From NCBI GenBank assembly GCA_020912385.1, contig CP087208.1, positions 310,001 through 374,000 of the forward strand: a DNA stretch of 64,000 nucleotides, read 5' to 3'. Both the position numbers and the translations under genes were made by a program. Below, one piece after another: positions 54,971 to 64,000 of this stretch (position 1 is the first letter of the stretch; every line of letters starts with the position of its first letter). The notes under the pieces are model-generated. The model worked only from the letters and a program-made list of their open reading frames with translations, was not told the DNA's origin and did no database searches. The stretch comes from Neofusicoccum parvum. Its lineage: Eukaryota; Ascomycota; Dothideomycetes; Botryosphaeriales; Botryosphaeriaceae.

Positions 54971-56087
54971 TCAGCAGTACATTATCGCCTTCCATACGCA
55001 CAGCGACCGCTCAAAATGTCAGGCGCGCCTGAGGCGCTCGCTAATAGAGAGGGGTCTCAACGATAGCACAGGACAGATGGAGGCCGATGGCGTTCGGGGA
55101 TACAGCTCGACATACGAACCACAAATGGGGAGCTCGGCAGGGTTAGGATGAAGGTACAACAAAGTGGCTTCATTTTCATTCGACGACATGAACGCTTTAG
55201 ACATATGAGAACAATGAAAAGGCTTCTCACCGACGCTTGTCTTGGCCCTCTCACGCTTGCCTATCGTGAAGCCTTGTCACGATCCTCGCGGTGCCGCCAT
55301 GACTGGCAAACCAGCCTCCAAAGCTCTCCATCAGGTAAGTCTAACCACCGACTCTTCACTGCGCACCCACAGCTATCCCCTTCCAGGCAATCCCAACCGC
55401 CTGCATCGTCCGCCCAACGACCACGTTTCAAGCACGCGAGGCTGGGCTCGAAGTTGCACGCAGCAGGCATTAGCCAACGAAAAAGATGGAAGACCGAAGC
55501 GCGGTGCGCAGCGAAATGAAGTTCAAGACTCAACATTTTGCCCCTCGGCGCGTCGCGTCGTGTCTGCTCGGGCGGCCGAAAGAGGCAGACCGACGCGCCG
55601 AGGGCGAACAGCGGCAGGCGCGGCGCTTGACAGTTCCGGTTCGGGCGGGCGGTGGTCGGGGGCAGCGCTGCCCCGCTGCACCCCGCAATGAGCTGCAGCC
55701 GATGGGGGCGACAGAAAGCCTGGCCGGCGGGCGCGCGTGGGATGCTCGCAGCGGAAGACCGGACCAAGCCCCAACACCCTGATTTGAGGCGTGTGCCCCG
55801 AAGGCGCGTGGGATTCTCTTTGCGCCTCGCGAGTGGAAAAGTGCGCGATGCTCGGAGGAGGGGCTTCTCGTGCTGCTTAAAGAGCGCCGGGCCGCCGCCT
55901 TGCTTTTCCTGCTGAGCTCTCCCCGATTGATCCTGTTCCTCCATCCTCTCCGTCCTTCCATCCTCTCCGTCCTCCCTCCTTTTCCCCCTACGATACCAAT
56001 TGTCCTGTTCGTACGCCTTTCCACCACTTAATAGAGCCTTCGAAGCGGTCGCGCACCAATTGAAGCTCCGGAAAACGCCCTGTCACA
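54971..56087. promoter_or_regulatory. dak1 upstream region
   Basis: 1.1 kb between tandem genes. The GC-rich middle part gives spurious frames; the last 170 bp are TC-rich and probably the dak1 5' leader. Confidence 0.45.
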
Positions 56088-58346
56088 ATGTCCGGTAGGT
56101 CTCGCGACGCTCACCAACGCGGAATCCCCCCAAGGCGCAATCCCATTCTTCCCCGCACCGCGCAACGATCTCTCCACCGTTCCACTCGTTTCCCCCCCCC
56201 TCCTCCGTGCCACACTCGCCCCAATTCCCCCCGACCTCCCATCCGTCCACCCGCCCACTCCACCCTCCGCGCCCAAACCAAGCCGGCACCCATTCCTCTG
56301 CGCCCAGCGCCGCTGACGAAACCTCCCCACCCGCCAGCCAAGCACTTCATCCACGACCCCACGCACCTCGTCAACCGCGCGCTCGAGGCGGTCACGCACA
56401 CCAACCCGGCCGTCGCGCTCGACGCCGAGAACAAGATCGTCTACGTGCGGCCCACGGCCGCAACCGCGCGCAGCGTCTCCCTCGTCTCCGGCGGCGGCGC
56501 CGGCCATGAGCCCAGCTTCGCCGCCTTCGTCGGGCCCGGCATGCTGGCCGGCGCCGTGTCGGGCACCATCTTCGCCAGCCCCAACGCCGAGCAGATCCGG
56601 CGGTGCATCCTGCGGCGCGTGGAGCGCGAGAAGGGCGTGCTGGTCATTGTGATGAACTACACGGTGAGTCGCCGTTCCGCCGCGGTGGAGACATTTGTTT
56701 TGGGGGGCTGATGCGCTTGTGGTCTTTTGATAGGGCGACGTCCTGAACTTCGGCATGGCGGTCGAGAAGGCGCGCGCCAGCGGCACCGAGGCGGAGATGG
56801 TCGTCGTCGCCGACGACGTGGGCGTGGGCAGGCAGCGCGGCGGAAAAGTGGGCAGGCGAGGCATTGCGGGTACGGTGCTCGTGCAGAAGATTTCTGGAGC
56901 GCTTGCCGCCAACGGGTATGATCTCCGCCCCGCCCTGGCGGCGAATGGGGTGTTTGCTGATTTGTCTTGCATAGTGCCTCGCTGAAAGAGGTCGCCGGCG
57001 TTGCGCGCCTCGTCTGCGACAACCTTGCCTCCATCGGCGCCTCCCTTGCCCATGTGCACGTCCCAGGTCGCGCCATTGCGGAGGCCAGCGAGGAGGACCT
57101 CAAGGAAACCGAGGTTGAGATTGGCATGGGTATCCATAATGAGGCCGGATCGGAGCGCAAGGAGGTCGACTTGCCTTCGCTTGTCAAGAACATGCTTGCC
57201 AAGCTGCTAGATCAGTCTGATGCGGATCGAAGCTTCATCAAGATCTCTGAGAGCGACCAGACAGTGCTGCTGGTGAACAACCTTGGAGGCGTGAGCCCGC
57301 TTGAGATGGGTGGGATTACCGCAGAGGTGGTTGAGCAGTTGGAGAAGAGCTGGAAGATCAAGCCTCTCAGGATTCTGTCGGGAACCTTCATGACCAGTCT
57401 CAACGGCCTTGGGTTCAGCATTTCGCTCCTCAAGATTGCGGACACTGGCCTTGGGAGCGGAAACTCGATTCTCGAGCTTTTGGATGCTGCCGCTGAGGTT
57501 GCTGGCTGGTCCGCAGCGATTCCAACCAAGACTTGGGAGGAGAAATCGAGCGCTACGTTGAACAAAGACGAGAACGGCGAAGAGGAGTCAAAGCCGAGCA
57601 ACCTGGAACGTAAGTCGATTCATGCCTTGAACTGTCCCCCAAAAGGGAAACTTGAGAGCCTTTTGCTAAGGTTAAAGCAGTGGACCCAGCTGTCACCAAG
57701 AAGGCGCTGGAAGCTGGCTTGAAGCAAGTCATTGCAGCTGAGCCAGACATCACAAACTATGACACTATTGTCGGCGATGGCGATTGTGGTATTGGTTTGA
57801 AGCGTGGTGCCGAAGGTTAGTATCTGTTGCTCGTCCTGAGGTAAAACTGCTAATACGCAATTAGCCCTGCTGCATATGCTGGAGAGGACAAAGACGCCAA
57901 GCGATGCAGGACTCTTGTTGCACAACATCACGCAGGTTGTGGAGAAGGAGATGGACGGCACTTCTGGTGCTATCTATGCCATTTTCCTCAATGCGCTAGC
58001 TCACGGCCTTCGTATTCAATCTCCCTCATCCCCGAAGCCAGTGACTGTTGAGGTGTGGGCGAAGGCGCTGCAGACGTCACTCGAGTCGCTTGCCAAATAC
58101 ACTCCCGCCCGCCCGGGCGACCGGACCTTAGTGGATGCGTTGTATCCGTTCGTTGAATCACTCGCGAAGACCGGAGATGTGAAGACAGCGGCGAAGGCAG
58201 CAGAGGCTGGAGCGAGCGGAACGAAGGGAATGCAGGCGAGTTTGGGTAGGACCGTCTACGTCGGAGGTGGCGGGTACCAGCAGGTCCCGGATCCTGGCGC
58301 CCATGGTTTGAGTCAATTTTTGACGGGCTTCAGCAACAGCCTTTAG
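56088..58346 (+). CDS. dak1: Dihydroxyacetone kinase
   Basis: Six exons (56088-56094, 56338-56663, 56734-56915, 56975-57609, 57681-57815, 57865-58346) encode 588 aa. Exon 1 is 7 nt; the protein begins [20 protein letters not shown]. The DhaK domain has [19 protein letters not shown], the [18 protein letters not shown] loop and [17 protein letters not shown], whose His is the residue that binds the substrate carbonyl in this family. The DhaL domain follows (about 400-588) with [19 protein letters not shown] (Mg-ATP Asp residues), [19 protein letters not shown] and [20 protein letters not shown]. The enzyme phosphorylates dihydroxyacetone with ATP, detoxifying it and feeding glycolysis. Intron 1 is 243 nt, much longer than the others. 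Confidence 0.96.
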
Positions 58347-58525
58347 TGAGTCATACTGCTGTGTTTGGGAGGGATTCGTAGCGTCAGCTGCCACTAAGGC
58401 GGCAAATAGTAATTTGGGTTATCCGATTCGACTCTATGAACGCCGTGCCAGTGGGCTTTTTCCCATACGCAATGCCAAAGAACCCTGAATGATCACGCGC
58501 ACCTCCATATTTTCGGGTGGCGCAT

Positions 58526-59048
58526 TTAGCTGAGAAGGACAAGGATGACGGAGTCGCCACGGAGGAACCTGTACCCAAAGCAACCATTAACCATCATCCT
58601 GCGCGAAGTTGGGGCCGGAGTGTCTTACATCTTGCTGATGAACCTATCCTTGTTGACGGCTTTACCCGGCTTGCCGTTGGCGAGCTTAGGTTTCTCTGTC
58701 CACATCTCCTTGACGTTCTCCAGAACCATGTTGCAGTGACGGTCGAAAGCCTTGACGCGGGCAAGCAGCTTCCGGTTGTTGCGGCACGAGATCAGGACCT
58801 GGGTGTGCGATCGGACGGCCGTCTGAAGGAGAGAAAGGGGGCCGGAGGTGAACTCGTGCTCCTCGAGCTGCGCGATCTCATATTCACTGGGCTAGACGTT
58901 AGCAGGGTGAAGCGCGACGGTATGCGATGGAGAGGCGTACGTCAACTGGTCGCGGGGCTTGTTCATAAGCTCCCTGGATTTTTTGTCAGCACTTGCGCCT
59001 GCAACGGAGATAAGGGGATTCGCACGAGATCTTTGTCGCGTCGGCCAT
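58526..59048 (-). CDS. smd2: Spliceosomal Sm protein D2
   Basis: Four exons (59048-59026, 58973-58941, 58886-58629, 58568-58526) give 118 aa. The N-terminus reads [20 protein letters not shown], then [20 protein letters not shown]. The Sm1 motif [20 protein letters not shown] and [15 protein letters not shown], and the Sm2 motif [20 protein letters not shown], are textbook SmD2. SmD2 pairs with SmD1 in the heptameric ring on U1, U2, U4 and U5 snRNAs. The third exon's acceptor is CCCAG at 58887-58889; an adjacent CTAG six bases upstream breaks frame. It is tail-to-tail with dak1 (179 bp) and head-to-head with the Spt21/Ams2-like gene. Confidence 0.96.
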
Positions 59049-59620
59049 GGTTGCGGTGTTGGCGTCGAGGCGGGTGGCAGTGGGATGGTGAAGCTCGACA
59101 GCGTTTGCGATGGACGACGTTCGGACTCCGCTGCAACTTCCGCTGGGGCCTGCAGGCTTGGCGCGACGTGGGCATCACGTGCGAGACGCGCCAGCCAATC
59201 GACACGCGACAGAGATTCGCGGGTACATCATACGCGGCTCTGCGGGGAACACACGCCTCTCACATCACACGTTCGCGACCACCAATTGGCATTTCGGGCA
59301 CCGAGGCTGCTCGCGGAGGAGCTCTAGGCAGACGCGACGGCTGCGCTTGCAGCTGATTTTCTGCTCTGCAGGCGCGTAAAGAAGAAATTGCCACGTTCGT
59401 CGCGTCGCGTCGTGCAAGCTTCTCTTCGGCAGCTACGCGCTAAGACCCCGAGCAGCTCAAACACGCTCCGCCTCTTAACCTCACCCACGCCCGCGTCACG
59501 ACCACTTAAACGCGCCCCCGCCCGCGCTCTGGCTCTTCCTCCACAACAACCTCCACACCTCTCACTCTCACGCACACTCGCTCCCAACTCCACCGTGGAT
59601 GCCTCCACCCTCGCCGTACC
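59049..59620. promoter_or_regulatory. Divergent smd2 / Spt21-like promoter region
   Basis: 0.57 kb between two head-to-head genes. The 200 bp before 59621 are C/T-rich leader DNA. No element assigned. Confidence 0.5.
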
Positions 59621-62600
59621 ATGTCTTCTCCCTTTACCTACGGGGAGCCGTCGCCGCTCACGATGCCCGTTGCTGCCGGCGATGACGACGACGATCCGGC
59701 CTCTGATATCCCTAGGCGTCTGATGAGAGGCAAGTTACCGTCGCGTTCGTTCCGACCGTGCATGCTAACCTCTCGCTTCCTACAGTCAAAGTCCTGTATA
59801 CCTTTGACGACTCGCACAAAACATGTTGTCTGGCGCGCCTGCCGAACGCGTTGAACATTCCGACGGTCCCGATCGATGAAGATACCCAAGTAGGCGTGAT
59901 AGAGCTCCGCACGTGTATTGAAGCCATTGTGGCAGCGAGGTACGCGCCCGTCGCGTCTGACTCCTGGTGGTCTGCGTATTGAATAACCGTGTCTCCAGCC
60001 CCGAACTGGTTGCGAAGCTGGGCCATGACTATACTGTGTACGCGTACGATTATTCGGAATACGAAACTCCGCTTGTTGGCCAAGGAATGCTCTCGTGGAT
60101 CCTCGCCACTGCCTCGCCTACGCCCGATGCCCCTGCAAATCGCTCCAAGACCATGGTCACGGGAAAGGTCCGCGAAAACATCCTAGGCCTGTTCAGTGGA
60201 GGTATCAAGGAAACTCTGGAGGTCAAGCTGAAGCTCGTGCCGGTTCCCACTTTCCTTCAAAGCGAGTACCTGGAGACGATGGAGAGGTATCGCAATGTTA
60301 GCAGAGTACTCCCCGAAGGATTCGATCACAGCCAGTGGGCAGCCCTCAGGTCAAATCCTGAGTTCAGTGCTTTCGCAGCCCAGGTTGCAGCGGAACCAGC
60401 GCAGTCCTCGATGGCTCTCCAGCGCGTCAACAGCGGTGGGGTTGAGTCTCTCCATCAGCTGCTCACCCAGAGCCACACCACAGAGGAGAGGTGCGGCAGC
60501 CAGTACCACGTGCCCTCTGTGACTCACAGCCGTCAAGGCAGCAGGGCTGGCAGTCGGTCAGGCAGCAGGGCCGGGAGTCCCACCGGCAGCATTCGCTCTA
60601 GCGCTGCACTACAACAGATCACACAGGACCACTCGCGGCCGGCATCGAGAGCGTCCTACACTAGCGAACGACCAGTTTCGCGCCACGAACCCCCATTCGA
60701 CCCGCGTATGACCCAGCAACAAGGCCAAGAGTCTGAGCAAGAAGATGGCCCGCAGAGGAAGCGGGCTCGTGTTGTCCAGGCTGATTGGCGTGGCAAATCA
60801 CAGTTCGGCCCCAGGGCCGATACTCTCCGGATAACAGCAAGCACTGCCGCTTCCGTCCGCGTGCACAAGCCGACTCCGATAAATCCCGCTGGAGGACCTA
60901 CCAACTCACTGGAGCCGCCCCCACGGGCTCCAACACCGCGACCGAACGAGCTGCCTCAGCCACGCAACCGCATGTCTGTCAGTGGAACCAGCTCTCTGCG
61001 AAGGGAGTCATCGTCTCAGAGTATGAGGCGCTATGCTTCCCCATACGCTCCTCGCGGTCCTTACTCAGAATCTGCTATCGCCTCTGAAGACGAACAGATG
61101 GCTGATGCTGAAGACTCACCAGGGGACTTCCCTTCCTCGCCTCCTATCTTCGCACAGAACAACGACTCCCCAGCACCTTCAAGTCCTGGGTTGCCAACAT
61201 TCCCCTACCTGGACGATTCTGGATTCATGAGTGGTACTGGAGTGGACCAAGACTTAGACTTGGCCATAACTGACAAGCCTGATCAAGTTCACCCAACTAC
61301 TGAGCTTAACACCGAACCCCCCTCTGCTGTCATCTGCTCCGATCTGTGGCAATTTGAAACGCCTGGCCCCCCAGAGCTTTTACCTACCAATGTACGCCAC
61401 AAGCATCCGGACTACCGGTCACAGCGAGCAGCAGCATCAGCAAAGCGGATGACGCCAGGACCGGGCCAAAAGCCTGAGACACGTGGTAGGAAGCGGAACG
61501 ACGCGAAACCCCCACCTCCTCCCCCACCGCCACCGAGGAATCTTGCACCGGCCCCTCACACACAGGCACCCTCGGCTACACTACCTCAGAGCCAATCACC
61601 GGCACCGTCTTGCGCTCCAGTGTCCCAGTATTCTCAACATCCGCCTCAGCCTCAGAGCCAATCTGAGACTTATCCTAGCCCCTTCCCACAATTTTCATCT
61701 CAGCCACGGCCACAACCCCAGGTTACCCAGGCAGCTTCTCAAGCAGCTCCTCAGGCTGTTCCTCAGTCGACTACCCAGACTAGTCCACAGTCCCAGCAGG
61801 CTCCTTCGACTAGTCCCCCGACCAACGCTACTACTACTTCTTCGTCTGAATCCTCGGCATCGTCGTCTCAACGAAATGTCAAGGCCCCGAAGAAAACCTC
61901 GACGGCTCCCAAAGCAAAGAAGACCCTTCCTCGTTCCAACACATGGTCAGCAGGTACCCCGACCGAGGCACTAGTCGAAGAGCCAGCAGTAACACGGACT
62001 GAGTCGCGGGCGGCATCGCCAGCGCCTCGGAGCGGTTCTGGGGCTAAGAGGAAGAAGGCCATCGAAGAAAGACTGATGCAGAGCTTGGCTGAAGGCACAA
62101 TGCCTGACTTCTGCGCCTGCTGTGGAGCTATTCAGACACCCACTTGGCGCAAGGCATTCTACAAGGAGATTGAAGGCACCCCTGCAGGTGTTGTCACATC
62201 TCTGGATGAGCCAGGCGCCATAGTTGGCTTTGAAGTTGTTATCCCTCAGGCCGACGACAAGAACCCTGTTGAGAAATACAAGGTGTTCAAGAAGTCATTG
62301 ACAAATACGGACAAGGCCAATGGGGACTTTACTGCTATGCAGTTGTGCAACCCTTGTGGTCTACATTTCGTCAAGTATGGTACTATGCGTCCAGCTGATC
62401 GATGGGAAGTCAAGTCTAGAGCGGCAGGGCCGAAGAAGGGCGGCGCAAGGTCTAGTAGGAAGAAGAAGAAGGATGATAAGCAAGCTCCGTTGACTTTCGA
62501 TGCAGTCCCAGAGCCAGCTTCACATGCTTTCTCCGACTATCCTGATGAAGTCATGGGATACATGCAACAAGAGTGGACCCAGCCGAGTGAGCCTCGACAA

Positions 62601-63869
62601 GGCGAGTCCCAACAGGACGCACCTAAGCCTTCAGATACACGGGACAATGACTCTAGATCGGAAGGAGCCCTTAAGACCGAATTGCAGAGCGGCGAAGCTC
62701 AGCAGGAAGAACCACCTGCCAAGAGACAACGCACTCTGTTTGCTCAGGGACGCAGGGCTGCCAGCTTGGAGCCTCACCGGGAAGGTTCAGGTGACTCGCA
62801 GAGTTGGAAATCTACAGCTGCTGGTGCAGCACTCATGCGCGCCATTCATTCGAGTCCCCCCAGACTGGGTGGGTTTCAGGAGAATCCGGTCGAGTTGGAG
62901 GACGACATCTCTCCGGAAAGACCAACGAGACGCATCCTTTTCCCTTCACCTCACAGGTCTGGACAATTTAAATCCTTAGAGGATGGACAGGAGAAGGACA
63001 AACCTGGTCAGAACCCCTTTCCTCCCCATAGCGAGCCTACTACCGATGCTCAAGATAAAGAAAACGTACCTCCCGCCGAGGTTGATGATGGCTTTGCCCA
63101 TTTGTTCGAGGATCTTGATGGAAATCAGCTACTCGGAAACCCCAAGACGCCTAAGAGCACGAAGAGCATTCGCTCTTTCATGGAGCTCATGAAGACACCC
63201 ACTTCCAAGTCGAAGCGCTCTGCTCTCACTCCCCGGGATGTCCTTCTCTCTGAGGGAAACCTGGCTCTTGACGCCGCCATGGATGCGTTCATCCTTCAGT
63301 CTACGCCTTCCAAGGCCGTAAAAACGCCGAAGACAGCCATGACGCCATTCACGCAGTCTCTCAACGATCTCCTGGGGACCGCGAAGACGCCAAGATCTGC
63401 GGCGCGCAACAATCCTAGCTGGAATCTAAGCTCACCCGGCAATTCGGGACTCATCGATTTCAGTAATTACGACTTCTCCATGCCCAGCACTGATTTTCCC
63501 TTCCCGAGCTCACCGCCTGGTCACTTCGGCGCGACTTTCAATTTCGCGCTATACGAGGATCCGTTGACCTCGACGGATAACTTTTGGGGCGAAACGTCGG
63601 CATTCAACGGTAGCAGCGACCCTTTCCAGGGTGCCCAGGCCGATGGAGAGCAGACGAAGGGGAACAACGCGGCGGAAAAGCGTGCCGTCGAGCTGGGCCG
63701 CATCATCGATGAGGTCACGGCAGGTGCCAACAAAGACGGTGGCAAGAACAACGGCGCTGAAGACGCAGACACGACGACTACGACTACGACTACGGAAGAT
63801 GATGCAGAAAATGCAGGCGCGACGCCTGCTGGTTCTGAGGCGGTGGACCTTATCCCTGTCGGGCCGTGA
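59621..63869 (+). CDS. Spt21/Ams2-like GATA-type zinc-finger regulator
   Basis: Three exons (59621-59729, 59786-59939, 59999-63869) encode 1377 aa. The N-terminal Spt21-type domain (about 35-195) reads VKVLYTFDDSHKTCCLARLP, VGVIELRTCIEAIVAA, LVAKLGHDYTVYAYDYSEYE and VGQGMLSWILATAS. A long disordered part follows, with GSRAGSRSGSRAGS repeats, a proline run and Gln/Pro/Ser-rich segments. A GATA-like finger lies near residues 793-890: CACCGAIQTPTWRKAFYKEI and LCNPCGLHFVKYGTMRP. Yeast Spt21 and fission-yeast Ams2 activate histone genes at S phase, so a role in histone transcription is likely by homology. Intron 1 uses a GC donor (GCAAGT). The C-terminus has a short Thr run (DADTTTTTTTTED). Further introns in the long third exon are not needed. 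Confidence 0.9.
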
Positions 63870-64000
63870 TAAATGAGAGTTAGTGCTTTTTACAAGGACA
63901 GGAGTTTCTTCGGGCACTGCATAGCGAGACACGGCGAGGTCACAGATTCGGCATTCGGTATTGCTTTTCTTGGGTCGGCCCTTTGTACTTTTTGTTTGCA
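63870..64000. other. 3' flank of the Spt21-like gene
   Basis: 131 bp after the stop, cut by the window edge; presumably 3' UTR. Confidence 0.4.

Overview
The window is a 64-kb stretch of nuclear DNA from a filamentous ascomycete (Pezizomycotina). The evidence is short 5'-GT...CTAAC/CTGAC...YAG-3' introns (mostly 50-60 nt), TC-rich leaders, compact genes on both strands and typical euascomycete families: a GT15 mannosyltransferase, a DUF4604 protein, a fungal rhodopsin-domain protein and an Spt21/Ams2-like GATA protein. Placement in Dothideomycetes is inference from overall gene content, not proof. No bacterial operons, CRISPR arrays, rRNA or tRNA genes were recognised. Splice sites were read by eye; every spliced model listed closes to a whole number of codons.

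Layout. 1-6 kb: three poorly known genes (a small spliced gene, a type II membrane protein with a lectin-like ectodomain, a small secreted protein). 6.6-33 kb: a conserved housekeeping block with taf14 (YEATS/ET chromatin subunit), yrb1 (RanBP1), a large single-TM protein, a KRE2/MNT1-type mannosyltransferase, a DUF4604 protein, fzo1 (mitofusin), vps2/did4 (ESCRT-III), ptc1 (PP2C phosphatase), snf4 (AMPK gamma) and an amino-acid permease. 33-54 kb: an accessory segment. It holds an intronless island (33.7-40.6 kb) with an Upf1-like SF1 helicase carrying one in-frame TAG, a 328-aa coiled-coil/Gln-rich protein and two related decayed genes. After about 3 kb with no recognised gene come a large multi-TM protein, a stand-alone sterol-glucosyltransferase-tail-like protein, a rhodopsin-domain membrane protein and a coiled-coil protein. 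54-64 kb: housekeeping genes again: a small spliced gene, dak1 (dihydroxyacetone kinase), smd2 (core spliceosomal Sm protein) and the Spt21/Ams2-like regulator.

The most unusual content is a family of about 77-87-bp near-perfect hairpins with arms based on CAGTTGAAGCATTCATCCGG. There are six good copies between 33.3 and 54.0 kb and two degenerate ones in the flanking block. They share a spacer with polarity, so they are one dispersed family resembling a MITE. Two copies lie inside introns that are about 250 nt long, and copies sit on both sides of the helicase island. Arms of a given copy often share the same base change, so pairing is preserved while sequence drifts. Stop codons inside the island are all explicable as C-to-T type transitions, the pattern expected of RIP or methyl-C decay.
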